A stretch of 64,000 nt of DNA, taken from NCBI RefSeq assembly GCF_024713945.1, contig NC_134680.1:5019501-5083500 (forward strand), read 5' to 3'. The translations under genes and the position numbers were made by a program. Every line of letters begins with the position of its first letter. Position 1 is the first letter of the stretch. The notes beneath the pieces were generated by a model that worked only from the letters and a program-made list of their open reading frames with translations, was not told the origin of the DNA and did not search any database. Source of the stretch: Dermatophagoides farinae. Its lineage: Eukaryota > Arthropoda > Arachnida > Sarcoptiformes > Pyroglyphidae. Shown one piece after another: positions 54,301-64,000 of the stretch.

Positions 54301-55421
54301 CAGAGCCCACCGATGTAACCATCAAAATCAATGATAATGATGATGATGATGATGATAATGGTAAAAAGGAAACAGAACAACAAGATAAATTGAATTCTGA
54401 ACAGATTTGGCTACCGAACAGATCCGAGATTATTAAAGCCGAATCGCTGGATAATCACTGTTTTAATGATAATTTCGAAGATATTCTCAGTGATTCTCAA
54501 AACCCGAATGGAACTAAACAAGAATCGAAAATGGAAAAATCATCATCAACATTGATGAAAATAGCAGCATCAACAACAAAAGTAATAAGACATCAGATTC
54601 CGAAACGAAAAATTCGTTCGAAAAAAATGCGTACATTAATGGAACTAGGATCGAATAAAATGGTTATAGCTCGATATTCTAATCAACAATCACATGGTTG
54701 TGGAAAGGAAAATTCATCATCATCCAACAATTCGAATCATAATAATCGAACACGACGACGACGAAAACAATGGAAACATCCATGTTGTAGTAAATGTTGT
54801 CGACGATTACGACGGAAACATAACCATAGAAAACGACGTGAAAAACATGGTCCACATCCTGATAATTATTGTGATAGTAAAATAAATAGCTGTGAATATA
54901 GTCATTCATCATCATCATTATCATTATCATCATCATCATCTTATTCAATAAATAGTAATAGCGAAAGTGAACCAAATACCCATGTTGCTGTTGATTTTCA
55001 ACCAATCGGATCGAACGATTCATCATCATCATCATCAAAAGGAATGGTTCGAATCGTTCAGATATATGTGGAACAAGAATCCTGTCTACCACAAGGAACA
55101 TTACTCGATGTACAAATTGCATCGGGAGATCAAGTTTTCAATGTAATACAAGCTATAATCGCATATTCAATAACATTCGAACAGCAGCAACAACAACAAC
55201 AAAGACGACGACCAACAACAACATCAATGAAATTGTCAGATTACCGTTTTGAATGGCAAAATTATTCGTTATTAGCTATTTATTCATCGAATGTTAAACA
55301 TTTAAATTATGATTTTCATATCGATCAATTACAATCACCATGGGATGATTTAGATGCTAAATTATGTTTACATTTTAATCTAAAATCTCATCATCATCAT
55401 CATCATCATCAAATGAAATGA
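34048..55421 (+). CDS. wake: wide awake / banderuola (ANKFN1) orthologue, 15 exons, 2425 aa
   Basis: Cytoplasmic or cortical scaffold. In flies WAKE promotes sleep onset downstream of the clock through the GABA-A receptor RDL, and as Banderuola it acts in neuroblast polarity. Exons: 34048-34535, 44534-44835, 46001-46508, 46586-47424, 47516-47698, 47771-47970, 48060-48138, 50211-50336, 50462-50650, 50728-50862, 50932-51288, 51355-51806, 51869-52937, 53006-53106, 53172-55421. Every junction is GT-AG and in phase; the total of 7278 nt is divisible by 3. The first ~712 residues are low complexity with a conserved-looking LLRARTLPAIITPALNIL. Then come ankyrin-like sequence (ALFSAVENEH, DGFTTLDIATML), a fibronectin III domain at about 867-972 (SVHVQVAGAECLLVNYYPP, IEWSSNQFE), the family core (KFQKTMKRGAIYLASLVYNG, VSRQEWAALKM, SMRWIMDVVAYARDRQ), and a C-terminal Ras-association-like region from about 2300. 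The intron after 47970 has a weak GTTTGG donor. Confidence 0.92.
34362..34426 (+). repeat. CAA/CAG polyglutamine tract in wake exon 1
   Basis: A trinucleotide run mixing CAA and CAG encodes about 18 consecutive glutamines, flanked by histidine codons. Confidence 0.9.
39505..39528. repeat. (TG)12 microsatellite
   Basis: A perfect TG dinucleotide run within the inferred first intron of wake. Confidence 0.93.
41357..41457. mobile_element. 101-bp hAT-like miniature inverted-repeat element (candidate)
   Basis: The left end CAAGCTATTGCCAAACT and the reverse complement of the right end, CAGCGTTTCCCAAACT, share CAAACT and align with one gap. Next to the left end is GTGGTCCTCGACCC, the kind of subterminal sequence common in hAT (Charlie-like) elements. 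Flanking octamers AGCTAGAC (41350-41357) and AACTAGCC (41458-41465) match at six of eight positions, consistent with an aged 8-bp target duplication if the left border is shifted by one base. The composition is more GC-rich and non-repetitive than its surroundings. There is no transposase. Confidence 0.55.
42321..42351. repeat. (CA)15 microsatellite
   Basis: A perfect CA run in the first wake intron, followed by a GA-rich stretch. Confidence 0.95.
48139..50210 (+). other. 2.1-kb intron of wake between ankyrin/coil part and FN3 exons
   Basis: The boundaries are a GTAAGT donor after GGATTCGATTTATTAC and an ATAG acceptor before the CCACCACCACCTCC-coded proline run that opens the FN3 domain. The interior holds CA/TG, ATG/CAT and poly(A) repeats only; no exon was recognised. 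The other introns in the 3' half of wake are 60-130 bp. Confidence 0.7.
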
Positions 55422-55777
55422 AATGAGGTGAATGAATGAATGAATGAATGAAATGATTATTTTGAGCTTATAGGTATAGAATTTGTAATTGTCTGTATGA
55501 CCATATAAGAAATTTGTCAATTTTTTCTATGGCCTATATATGTCCATATATAAAATGTGAGATATACTGTGTTTTTTCTCTTCCCTCCTTTGATTTATCA
55601 TTTAAACAATTTTTATTTTTCTACATATATTATAGAAATTAATTTCCGAAAAAAAAGAAATGGCCAAATTTTCAAAATTTTTTTTTAAATTATGTAACAT
55701 CTTTTATGTACGGAACACAATCTAGTGGCAAAAGAAACAAAACAAAAAAAAAATTCATTTACAGAATTAAGCCACAC

Positions 55778-55798
55778 GCATGCATGCATGCATGCATG
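55778..55798. repeat. GCAT tetranucleotide repeat
   Basis: Five tandem GCAT units, a self-complementary repeat, directly upstream of the E2F-like pair. Confidence 0.9.
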
Positions 55799-55805
55799 AA
55801 TGAAT

Positions 55806-55857
55806 CGCGCCAAAAGAAATGGATAGCCGCGCAATTTGTTTTTTTGGCGCGGCCAAT
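55806..55857. promoter_or_regulatory. Inverted pair of E2F-like sites plus CCAAT box
   Basis: CGCGCCAAAA at 55806-55815 and TTTTTGGCGCGG at 55841-55852 are opposite-orientation matches to the E2F/DP core TTTSGCGC, separated by about 25 bp. A CCAAT follows at 55853-55857. Such GC-containing motifs are rare in this AT-rich window. The next gene downstream is H2A.Z, 630 bp away. S-phase or proliferation control of H2A.Z, possibly through a spliced leader, is an inference. Confidence 0.5.
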
Positions 55858-56483
55858 GATTGCAAATGCAAAAAGAAAAGTAAAATGATATATGTGTTCA
55901 AAATTCAACTTTGTGCCGGTGATGGTCATAACCGTCACTACAGTGAATCTATCGTGTTTTGGTTGGTCGATATTTATTTCGGATTTTTTCAAAATTAAAA
56001 TTGTAAAATTTTTCAGAAAAAAATCATCACTGTATATTATATTCATTCATTTTAGGTTAATGGTAAAATTTTCACAATTTTTACGGATCTTCATTTGATT
56101 GTTTTTTCAGGATGATATGGATGATGATTCAAAATACGAGCATATTCTGTAGAAAGCAAAAAGGAGCATTATTAAGAGCCGTTTTTCTAACACGCTTTCA
56201 TGCTCCATGCTGCTACAACGAAAAGTGATTTTTTTTTGACTATTTGTTGTTCACTGTGATATACTACTACTACTACTACAAATGATATTCGCTTGGTGCT
56301 AATAAACTCTCTTTTTTTCTTTTTCACTCTGTGTGTATTATGCCATATATTTGCTATTCTCTTCTCACTGTCTTTTTTACATTTCGATCGTTTGGATTCC
56401 ACCATTCGCCTGTTTTTTTTTTTTGCTAACATTTTTGATTGTAAAATTCGTTGATTTTCTCGATTTTTCTCGTTTTGAAAACA

Positions 56484-57086
56484 ATGGTAATTTCTTAATA
56501 ATTTGATTGAATTTTTATATCGATTTATTAATTTCCGATTGTTTTTTCACTATTCACTAAGGCTGGAGGTAAAGCTGGTAAAGATTCGGGTAAAGCCAAA
56601 GCTAAAGCCGTTTCACGTTCGGCTCGTGCTGGTCTACAAGTAAGCCAGAAATTGATTTTGTTTTGATTTTTACATTACCATATTGTATGATTATCTATAG
56701 TTTCCGGTAGGACGTATACATCGTCATCTAAAAAATCGTACTACATCTCATGGTCGTGTTGGTGCTACAGCCGCTGTTTATAGTGCAGCCATTTTGGAAT
56801 ATCTAACCGCCGAAGTACTCGAATTGGCTGGTAATGCATCGAAAGATCTCAAAGTAAAACGTATTACACCTAGACATCTTCAATTGGCCATTCGTGGTGA
56901 TGAAGAATTGGATTCATTGATTAAGGCAACCATTGCTGGTGGTGGTATGTTAACAAACATTTTTGTTTTCATAATTCAGATTGATTTGAATTTTTTTTTC
57001 TTATTTTCATTCATAAAGGTGTCATTCCACATATACACAAGTATTTGATTGGCAAAAAAGGAAACGCACCACAAAAACCTGCGTAA
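56484..57086 (+). CDS. H2Av: Histone variant H2A.Z (H2Av), 130 aa
   Basis: Replication-independent H2A variant placed in promoter-proximal nucleosomes by SWR1/Domino-type remodellers. Exons are 56484-56486, 56562-56639, 56701-56944 and 57019-57086, all GT-AG and in phase, total 393 nt. The protein begins [20 protein letters not shown] after Met and has the H2A fold with [20 protein letters not shown]. The Z-type signature includes [20 protein letters not shown], acidic-patch residues in [10 protein letters not shown], and a docking domain ending [20 protein letters not shown]. Length and C-terminus match H2A.Z. The SQ-containing phosphorylation tail of Drosophila H2Av is absent, so it should not double as H2A.X. 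The start codon sits alone at the end of exon 1. An AATAAA at 57507 fits a polyadenylated, not stem-loop-processed, message. Confidence 0.97.
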
Positions 57087-57506
57087 AAAAAAATTTTCCA
57101 TCATGATCATATCTAACACTTGTCCATTTATAAAAATGAATCAACTGTCTATTTATATAATCGAAAAAATTGACCCGGAAATGAACGAATTACACGATCA
57201 TACATTTATCTCTATCCCTACTACTACTTTTTAAATGTAATCATCAAACACAATAACAACATTCTTAACCAATCATACCTACCTACCTATATACATAATA
57301 ATAACACATTTTTTATGCGAAAAAAAAATTTTCTTTTCCCTTCATATTTTCATTTTTATCATTCACATATAATTTTATTTTAAATTGCGATTTGTAATTC
57401 ATATATTCATTCATTGTAATCAACCGATCATAAAATTGATATTACAAAACAAACAAAAAATGACTTTTTTTAATATGAGAATTGAAAATTCCATTATTAT
57501 AATCTA

Positions 57507-57512
57507 AATAAA
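57507..57512 (+). terminator. Candidate poly(A) signal for H2A.Z
   Basis: AATAAA lies 421 nt after the H2A.Z stop and 52 bp before the end of the convergent GGCX coding region. It would place the two transcripts tail to tail with almost no gap. Confidence 0.45.
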
Positions 57513-57563
57513 ACATTTGAATTTTTAATTATCGACTGTAATAATGTTTAAAATTTAATTTAA

Positions 57564-59808
57564 TCAACATAAACATCGTAATAGATCAATTGTTTCGAAT
57601 AATAAACGTGTAATGGTTATGATGATACAATCCCAGATTAGATAATGTATACCGATAGCTATATGTTTAATACTGGCAATGTATGCATTACGTTTTCGTA
57701 TCAATTCTGAATATGATGATGATGTTGATGATGATTGTTGTTGTTGTTGTTGTTGTTGTTCATCCAATGCAGATAATTGATTTTTATTATTGATGGATAA
57801 TTGATGTGGATATAAAAGTGCAAAATAACTTTCACTTGAACCAATGGTTGTCAATTCAATCATTGTACCCGGTGGTATCTGTAATTGATCATTAGCAATG
57901 AGAATATATTCATGGAATTCATTGTTTGTCATTTGATTACTCATTCGTATCATTAATGTTCGATCAAAAATGATTAATCGTATTGGTTCAATGAAATTAT
58001 CATCAATATAGCTACGAAATGATTCATACGGACGATCAGCTAAAAATAATGTTAATGAACCATTTTGTTCATTCTGCCGTATGATCGAATCAAATGATTC
58101 AAAATGATTCAATAAACGTTGTCGCCAATAATTTGATTGTGGATAAATCGGTATTATCCAATCGGCCATTTCAAATGGTGACCATTGTGCACGAATTAAA
58201 TCAACATTTGGATCAAATATTCGTTGTGCAAATCGGCCATTCAATGAGGTCCATACATCTAGATATAATTCAATATGTTCATAATAATCATTATTCATTC
58301 GAAGTTTTTGTTCAACACATCGAGCAAATTGTTTAGCCATATCAGCATGATGTGTCCAACGATTATTATGTGTCCATGATTCACTATCTAAATAACGTAT
58401 GATTGTTTCATTATTACGACGATCATGGGCACGAATTTTGATTTGTGTATGTAAATGATTCCAATTATGTACCATCATATCCCAATTATAACCATATATA
58501 CCGGTTGTCCATGTATTATAACCACGAAATATTAGAAATGCAAATGGTAATGTTAATTGTATGATGATATATAATATGACAAAGATGGCAACAAAAATAC
58601 GACGAATATTCCAATGAAAATGTTGTGGCTGTTGTTGTTGTTGTTTATTCTGAACATTAGTGTTACAGTGACTATTATCGGTGATTGGATTTTTGTTACA
58701 AAATTTGTTTCCCATACCAAGTTTCCAAATAATTATCATTGGCCAATCTGGCCGACAAAATATAGGCATTATAGCCAACATTATCCATGGAAACATACCG
58801 ATTTGAAATAATTGTGAATTGATTAGATTAAATATTGAACATAAAATAAATGCTAGCCAACGAGTTGGCTGATAGATGAGAAGAAAACCAACAAAAAGAT
58901 CAAAAATAAAACCAATTAAATGTATGAGATAATAATCGATCCAATAATCAGGTATCGATAATAACCTGTTAATAAATAATAGAATAATAAAATATGAATC
59001 AATTTCAGGATATGATCTCAGGTTATTTATTTATTTTTCATATATTTATTTACATGGCAGAACGAAAAATCCAATTCTGTGAAATATTAATCATTGAATA
59101 GCCTGAAAGCCAATCGGGATTGAATTTTTTCAAACCAGCATAAAAATAAACAATGAATATCTGAAAACGAAGTAGAAAATATTGCCAATGTTCAATGTAA
59201 TCATCATCATCATCATTTTTACGGTTATTCCAAAATGAATCTAATGACCATTTATGATTTGAATCATTCATTAATAATTGAATAGCTAACAATCCAAATA
59301 GATATGAATGATTATTCCAACGGCTTCGATCTTGCATCAATAATATCCAATAAGTAATTGTATAAAGAAATGTACTTAACCGATAATGATAACCAAGTAT
59401 AATGCCGATCAAACCGATAATCATGATAGTGTAAATGGCATATATAAATGATGGTTGAACATTGCTATCAAATGATAATGATTCGAATAATGGAAATCGA
59501 CATCTTTGTTTGATCATCGTTTCGGACCATATAATATCGGCACGTGATAGACCACGTTCATGAAATGTATCGATAAATAAAAGAATACCGATAATGATAC
59601 GATTGAAAGCTAAACTTGATGCATGGCTAGGTTGAAATAGAAATCGAATGAATCGATTAACTGGGCGATTATGATGATGATGATGATGATGATGGCTATC
59701 CATCGCCGTATCGGACTTTGTTGTTGTAATATTTCGTTGTTGTTGTTGTTTCATTTTTGAACGATTGAATTCAAATGAATTCAATACTTTTGTTGGAACC
59801 ATCATCAT
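57564..59808 (-). CDS. GGCX: Vitamin K-dependent gamma-glutamyl carboxylase, 718 aa
   Basis: ER membrane enzyme that uses reduced vitamin K, CO2 and O2 to convert glutamate to gamma-carboxyglutamate in secreted proteins. Two exons on the minus strand, 59808-59054 and 58965-57564, are joined in phase 2 through an 89-bp GT-AG intron. The N-terminus is His/Gln rich. The HTTM-type membrane domain follows with FHERGLSRADIIW, RCRFPLFESL, SRWNNHSYLFGLLAIQLL and FIVYFYAGLKKFNPDWLSGY, where Lys228 aligns with the catalytic base Lys218 of the human enzyme. The lumenal part keeps GYNTWTTGIYGYNWDMMVHN, RWTHHADMAKQFARC, YLDVWTSLNGRFAQRIFDPN and WSPFEMADWI. A polyglutamine/serine insert precedes the C-terminal hydrophobic end. 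Length is near the human 758 aa. The start is the first ATG after an in-frame TAA; a short upstream ORF (MDMPFWII) overlaps the leader. Confidence 0.95.
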
Positions 59809-61597
59809 CGAAAAGATCCATCCATTCAGATGATCCAAAATGGCATGTCCATTTTAATCAATCATTCCGAATGACGATGATGATGATGATGATGACAACG
59901 AAATAATGACGACAAACAAGCAATGTATGGTTTCTATATATATATGTAAATATTATTATTATTTATATCGAATGGTAAAAAAAAAATATAACGGAAAAAG
60001 AAAACAAAAAAAAAATTATGGATCGAAATATGAATAGTGAGAAATTGAGTATACAAAAGTAGCAGTAATTGAGAGAAATATATTGTTGTTGGATTTATGG
60101 AATACAAATTCCATAAGTCCCATTGGCAGATAGAGAGAGAGAGAGAGATGTCGAGTATATATGATAATGGTGTGTGTGTGTGTGTGTCAAAAAAAAAACA
60201 TTACATCAATTTGAAAACAAATTGAATTTGAAACATTTTTTTTCCTGGTTTGGTTTAGTTAATGGAAAACGGAAACATACATCAATAATTTACCGGAAAA
60301 CCATTATAAATGAATAAATTAAAAATGTTTATGTTTAATGTGTGTATGAAGTGTATGTTAGGCAATACGACAAACAAAAAAAAATGACCACCCAATTATA
60401 TAAATACCTGGACAATAATAATAATAATAACAACAACAACAACAATAAAAACAACAACAACAAAAGTATGTAGCTTTTGGAAATGTTTTTGCATTTTTTT
60501 CCGATGTATGTGTGTGTGTGTGTGTGTGTGTGTATGATGATTGAAAATTATAAAATTGATAAATTAAGATTTTTTTTTTTTTTTGGTTGATAAAAGAAAA
60601 AATGAATTGAAAACAATCATCAATCAATAAAAGAACAAAACAGAAATATCATTGGAAAAAAAACAACAAAAACAAAATGATATAAAACGATTGTCAAAAA
60701 GTATAAAATGTGTGTGTGTTTAGTGATTATTAATCACGATCACGATTCATTGATAATAATTAGTAAATGTTTTGTTTTGTTTGTTTGTTTTTTTAAAAAA
60801 AAAATTGTACAATTTTTGTACAAATAGATATAGTTGATTGATATAAATAGTTTGAAATTTGTATTTTATAAAAATAAAATTAAAAAAAAAATGAAAAATG
60901 ATAAAATAAAGAAAGTCGATGGGCTTTTTGTATATATGTGAATAGTGTGAATGTTTTGTCATGATAATGTACGTTGTACAATGTTTCATAATTCTTTCAT
61001 TCAAAAAAAAAAAAAAATACAGGTGGGTTTTTTCGGATGTTTTTGTTCACCGAGCGAGAGAAAAAGAAAGAGAATAGGCGAATTGACGATATGGGGGCAG
61101 TAGTATTCATCATCGGATTCTGTCTGTGTTTGTGTGATAGATTTTTCAGATTCATTTATATATAACAATTATAATGCAATATAACGAAACAAACGAAAAT
61201 GTAACAGCAACAAAAAAAAAATAGAAATAGCAAACAACAATCATAAGGAATGAATGAATTCTATTCCTGTATGAAAATTCACACGAAAAAAAATCAAAGA
61301 AAAAGTGTTATTGGTTTGTTTTGTTTTGTTTTTTTTTTGTTGGCTTTATCATCCAAAATTATAAACGAGTATTATTTAAGATTAAAATTTGCTTCTTTTT
61401 TCCATTGATTGAAATCCATTAAGATTGATGATGATATTTTAAGGCAGCATTATATATATATTTTTTTTAGGCACAATAATTGAACATCATTATGTAATAT
61501 TTGTGTTTTTATGGTTGTGTAGGTGTGGCAATGATGAGTTGATGGCAATTGATTAATAAAAAAAAATTTTATTTTCTTCACAATAATATTTTTTTTT
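59809..61597. other. Intergenic region upstream of GGCX and downstream of the BTB-ZF gene
   Basis: It contains the GGCX promoter and the BTB-ZF 3' UTR, both on the minus strand. The sequence is AT-rich with TG runs (near 60172 and 60508), CAA runs and poly(A)/poly(T). No coding exon or RNA gene was recognised. Confidence 0.55.
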
Positions 61598-62382
61598 CTA
61601 AGAAACAGAACTGGCAGCAGTTTGTTGTTGTTGATGATGATGATTATGATGAGATTTTTGACCACGTTGTGATGACATTACTTTGGCCACATCTGAATGT
61701 TTTAGTTTTTTATGTTCTTTAAGATAATCTTTTCTTGAATATGATTTTAAACAAATATCACATTCATAACGTTCACGATCCGCATAATGACGTGTCATAT
61801 GTCGTCGTAGACTACTGTATGCTGTAAATGTTAAATGACATAGATGGCATACACAAACTTTGGCTATTTTTGGGAGAATCAAAAGGAATTTTTCAGATAA
61901 AAAAGAATTTGGTCAATAAAAAAAAATTACTTGAATTATTTGGCGTACTATTAGATCCGGTCAATGAATTTTCCAATATAGGACCAACGGCGGCAGCAAA
62001 TGAACTTGAATTAAATGATGAATTATCATCCATTGTTGAATTGGTTGGCGATGGTGATTCATCCAATGATACTATTGGTTTTACATCCGCTACAATCACC
62101 AAAACATTTGTGGTAAAAAAATCATCAATTCATCATCATCATAATGGGTTAAAACTTACGATAAAATTCATCATCCGAATCATTCATTGACATCATCATT
62201 GCATCTTGTGCCATTGAATCACCCTAGATGTTTTTTTTTATTTTTGTATAAAAAATTAAAATTCAATTAATCAAACAAGAATGTTAACAATTTTTTTTTA
62301 GTTTGACACTCACATTTTCATTATCGCCAATATTTGATGATGTATCCCCATTTGTAGCCAACATATGATGACTATGATGTTG

Positions 62383-62415
<33 letters not shown>

Positions 62416-63928
62416 TACATCATCGCCTCCATCATCTTCTTGATCCTCATCTTGATGTTGATGTTGAGTATTACCATTGATCATTGATTGTGGTGGTGTT
62501 GATGATGATCTTTGATGATGATTACTATTATTATTATGACCATTATTATCTGAATTATTATTAAATGAATCTGAATCATTCATGTTGGATTCTTTTAAAC
62601 GTTTCGATGGTAATGATAGATTTGATATGGACTCATCACCACTATCTATGCCTAAATCATCGTTGTCATTATTATGATGATTATGATCACCATTACCGTT
62701 ACCATTATGACGACCACCATGATGATCCATATGATGATTATGATTATGATTATTCGTAGATTGTTGTCTATTAAACATTAACATTTTGGCATTGTTTGAT
62801 GATGATAATGATTGATGACGTTTTGTCGTCGTCGGTGGTGATGATCCAAATCCATTTGTGGTTGTTGCTTTGGTTGTATTAGAACCGGCACAGGAAGAAG
62901 CAGCAGCTGCCGCTGCAGCTGCTGCGGCTAATGAATTGAATGCAGCTGCCGCTGCAACACCATTTGCATTAAATACATTGGCTAATGCCATGGCACTTCC
63001 ATTTTTATGTTTTTTTCGTCGTTTTTTAAATCTTTGTGCCATAAATGCTAGATAGGCATTCGATGGTTCACCATTTCCGCCGCTACCGGTATTTGTCCCA
63101 TCACTAACATTGCCACTACTTGCAGCTATTGCTTGATTTGTTAATGATTCTAATGCCATACGATTATAAAAATTAGCCACTGAATCATTCGCACCTACCT
63201 GTAGGCGTTGTTGTTCCATTTGGAATATATGGTGAACCAGGTATATCGTTGGAAGGAAATTGGCCAGCCAATGGTCCACCATTACCACCAATACCATTGA
63301 AAAAAGCATTACCATGTTTTTCATTAACATCGGTTAATCCTTTAATTTTTAATGCTTCAGCCGTTTTCAATAATGGTCCTAATTGTGAATATGATACGTT
63401 TACTTCACCTGAATACATAAAATTAATGATTGCTTGTAGATCTTCATAATTGATATCTTTCAATATCACAATCGGATGTTTACATGGATTATTGATAAAT
63501 AAATCACGAAAATATGTTGAACATGCTGATAGTACTAATTTATGTGCCTTTATACTAACACCATCACATGCTAATGTAACGTCGACAAAATTTTCATCAC
63601 TTAATAATTCATTGAACACTTTGACCATATTATTACGATGATTATTCCATTTAAGGCAATATTGTTGTTGTTGATGATGTGCTACCGTTGAAGCTGCAGC
63701 GGCGGCAGCAGCAGCCGCCGATGATGAACCGGAATTACCACCACCATAATGTGATGATGAAGATGGTGGTGGTAATGGTGATTGTAATAATGGCTGTGGT
63801 GATGGTGAATTATATAAGGCACTCATCTGTTGTTTTTGATAATGAGAAAAGAATAAAAATGAAGAATAAATATTATTCGTTAGTTGATTATGATTAAAAT
63901 TTCCGGAAACGGATACAGAATTGGCCAT
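61598..63928 (-). CDS. BTB (TTK-type) plus C2H2 zinc-finger transcription factor, 662 aa model
   Basis: Predicted nuclear regulator of the arthropod BTB-zinc-finger class (tramtrack, lola, abrupt, fruitless relatives). Minus-strand exons are 63928-63295, 63179-62314, 62223-62160, 62089-61931 and 61863-61598, in phase, total 1989 nt. The N-terminus has Pro/Ser, Gly/Ser and poly-Ala runs. The BTB domain spans about residues 90-205, with YCLKWNNHRNNMVKVFNELL, FVDVTLACDG, KAHKLVLSACSTYFRDLF and LLKTAEALKIKGLTDVN. A long central exon carries a basic KKRRKKHKN-like cluster, poly-Ala, His/Asn/Asp runs and an acidic stretch. The last exon has two fingers, CHLCHLTFTAYSSLRRHMTR and CDICLKSYSRKDYLKEHKKL, ending TAASSVS. 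The first junction is uncertain (115-nt intron, or only 19 nt). The ATG at 63826, MSALYNSPSP after an AACAACAG, could be an alternative start. Orthology within the family is not resolved. Confidence 0.86.
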
Positions 63929-64000
63929 TTGATTTTGTTTCAAAACCAAGAAAAAAAAATCAATCCGTTTTTTGTGATTCTTTTTTTTTATTTTTATTCG

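Larger units (their letters stand above)
55422..56483. other. wake 3' flank and H2A.Z upstream region
   Basis: A 1-kb interval containing the wake 3' UTR and the H2A.Z promoter. It holds a CATG repeat (55778-55798), an inverted pair of E2F-like sites with an adjacent CCAAT (55806-55857) and several splice-acceptor-like TTTTCAG/TTTTAG sequences. These would fit a spliced H2A.Z 5' UTR. No protein-coding gene is supported here. Confidence 0.5.

Noticed and set aside
54679-55122. 147-codon minus-strand open frame inside the last wake exon
   Set aside because: It is antisense to Ser/His/Asn repeat codons of the real exon, rich in Met/Tyr/Val runs, with no family resemblance.
55885-55998. Small open frame starting MIYVFKIQLCAGDGHNRHYS downstream of the E2F-like pair
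   Set aside because: 37 codons, no recognised family, and no supporting splice partner.
56111-56152. Possible short terminal exon (DDMDDDSKYEHIL then stop) after TTTTTTCAG
   Set aside because: The acceptor is good, but no upstream exon with a convincing protein could be linked to it. It is kept only as a micro-ORF in the H2A.Z leader region.
62565-62759. Plus-strand open frame opposite the BTB-ZF central exon
   Set aside because: It is a shadow of His/Asn/Asp-rich codons of the minus-strand exon.
1-64000. tRNA, rRNA or CRISPR array
   Set aside because: Both strands were scanned by eye for tRNA B-box-like GTTCGANNC with a matching A box and for evenly spaced direct repeats with unique spacers. 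Only microsatellites were found.

Overview
This is an AT-rich animal nuclear window. It has short introns (mostly 57-100 bp, GT-AG), strong A/T preference at third codon positions, long His/Gln/Asn/Ser/Thr homopolymers inside proteins, and very dense microsatellites between genes. A TTK-type BTB zinc-finger gene and a wide awake (ANKFN1) gene point to an arthropod. The compact introns, base composition and homopolymer style suggest an acariform (astigmatid, dust- or scab-mite-like) mite, but that placement is an inference from style and was not tested. No bacterial features, CRISPR array, rRNA or convincing tRNA were seen.

Layout. 1-1502 (minus): TMEM30/CDC50 phospholipid-flippase beta subunit, running off the left edge. 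4145-6564 (minus): two-finger C2H2 transcription factor whose C-terminal reading frame is broken in two or three places. 6.6-22.7 kb: a 16-kb stretch without a recognisable gene, made of simple repeats plus one 65-bp hAT-like miniature element. 22750-25560 (plus): PFTAIRE cyclin-dependent kinase (CDK14/Eip63E type), six exons, 801 aa. 25.6-34.0 kb: no recognisable gene. 34048-55421 (plus): wide awake/banderuola (ANKFN1) orthologue, 15 phase-consistent exons, 2425 aa, with a 10-kb first intron holding a second hAT-like miniature element. 56484-57086 (plus): histone H2A.Z, with the start codon alone in its exon. 57564-59808 (minus): vitamin K-dependent gamma-glutamyl carboxylase (GGCX), convergent with H2A.Z. 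61598-63928 (minus): BTB domain plus two C2H2 fingers, with an unusual frame discontinuity just after the BTB exon.

The genes do not form a pathway. They are independent conserved metazoan genes: membrane lipid asymmetry, transcription, cell-cycle/Wnt-type kinase, neuronal or polarity scaffold, chromatin, and post-translational carboxylation. All exon junctions given were derived by hand from splice consensus, phase continuity and protein family similarity. No transcript evidence was available.

I did not find a new system such as a novel defence or mobile gene cluster. The items most worth a second look are the two hAT-type miniature elements, the inverted pair of E2F-like sites upstream of H2A.Z, the 19-nt GT...AG gap versus a 115-nt intron in the BTB-ZF gene, the repeated in-finger intron position of the C2H2 gene, and the frame breaks in that gene.
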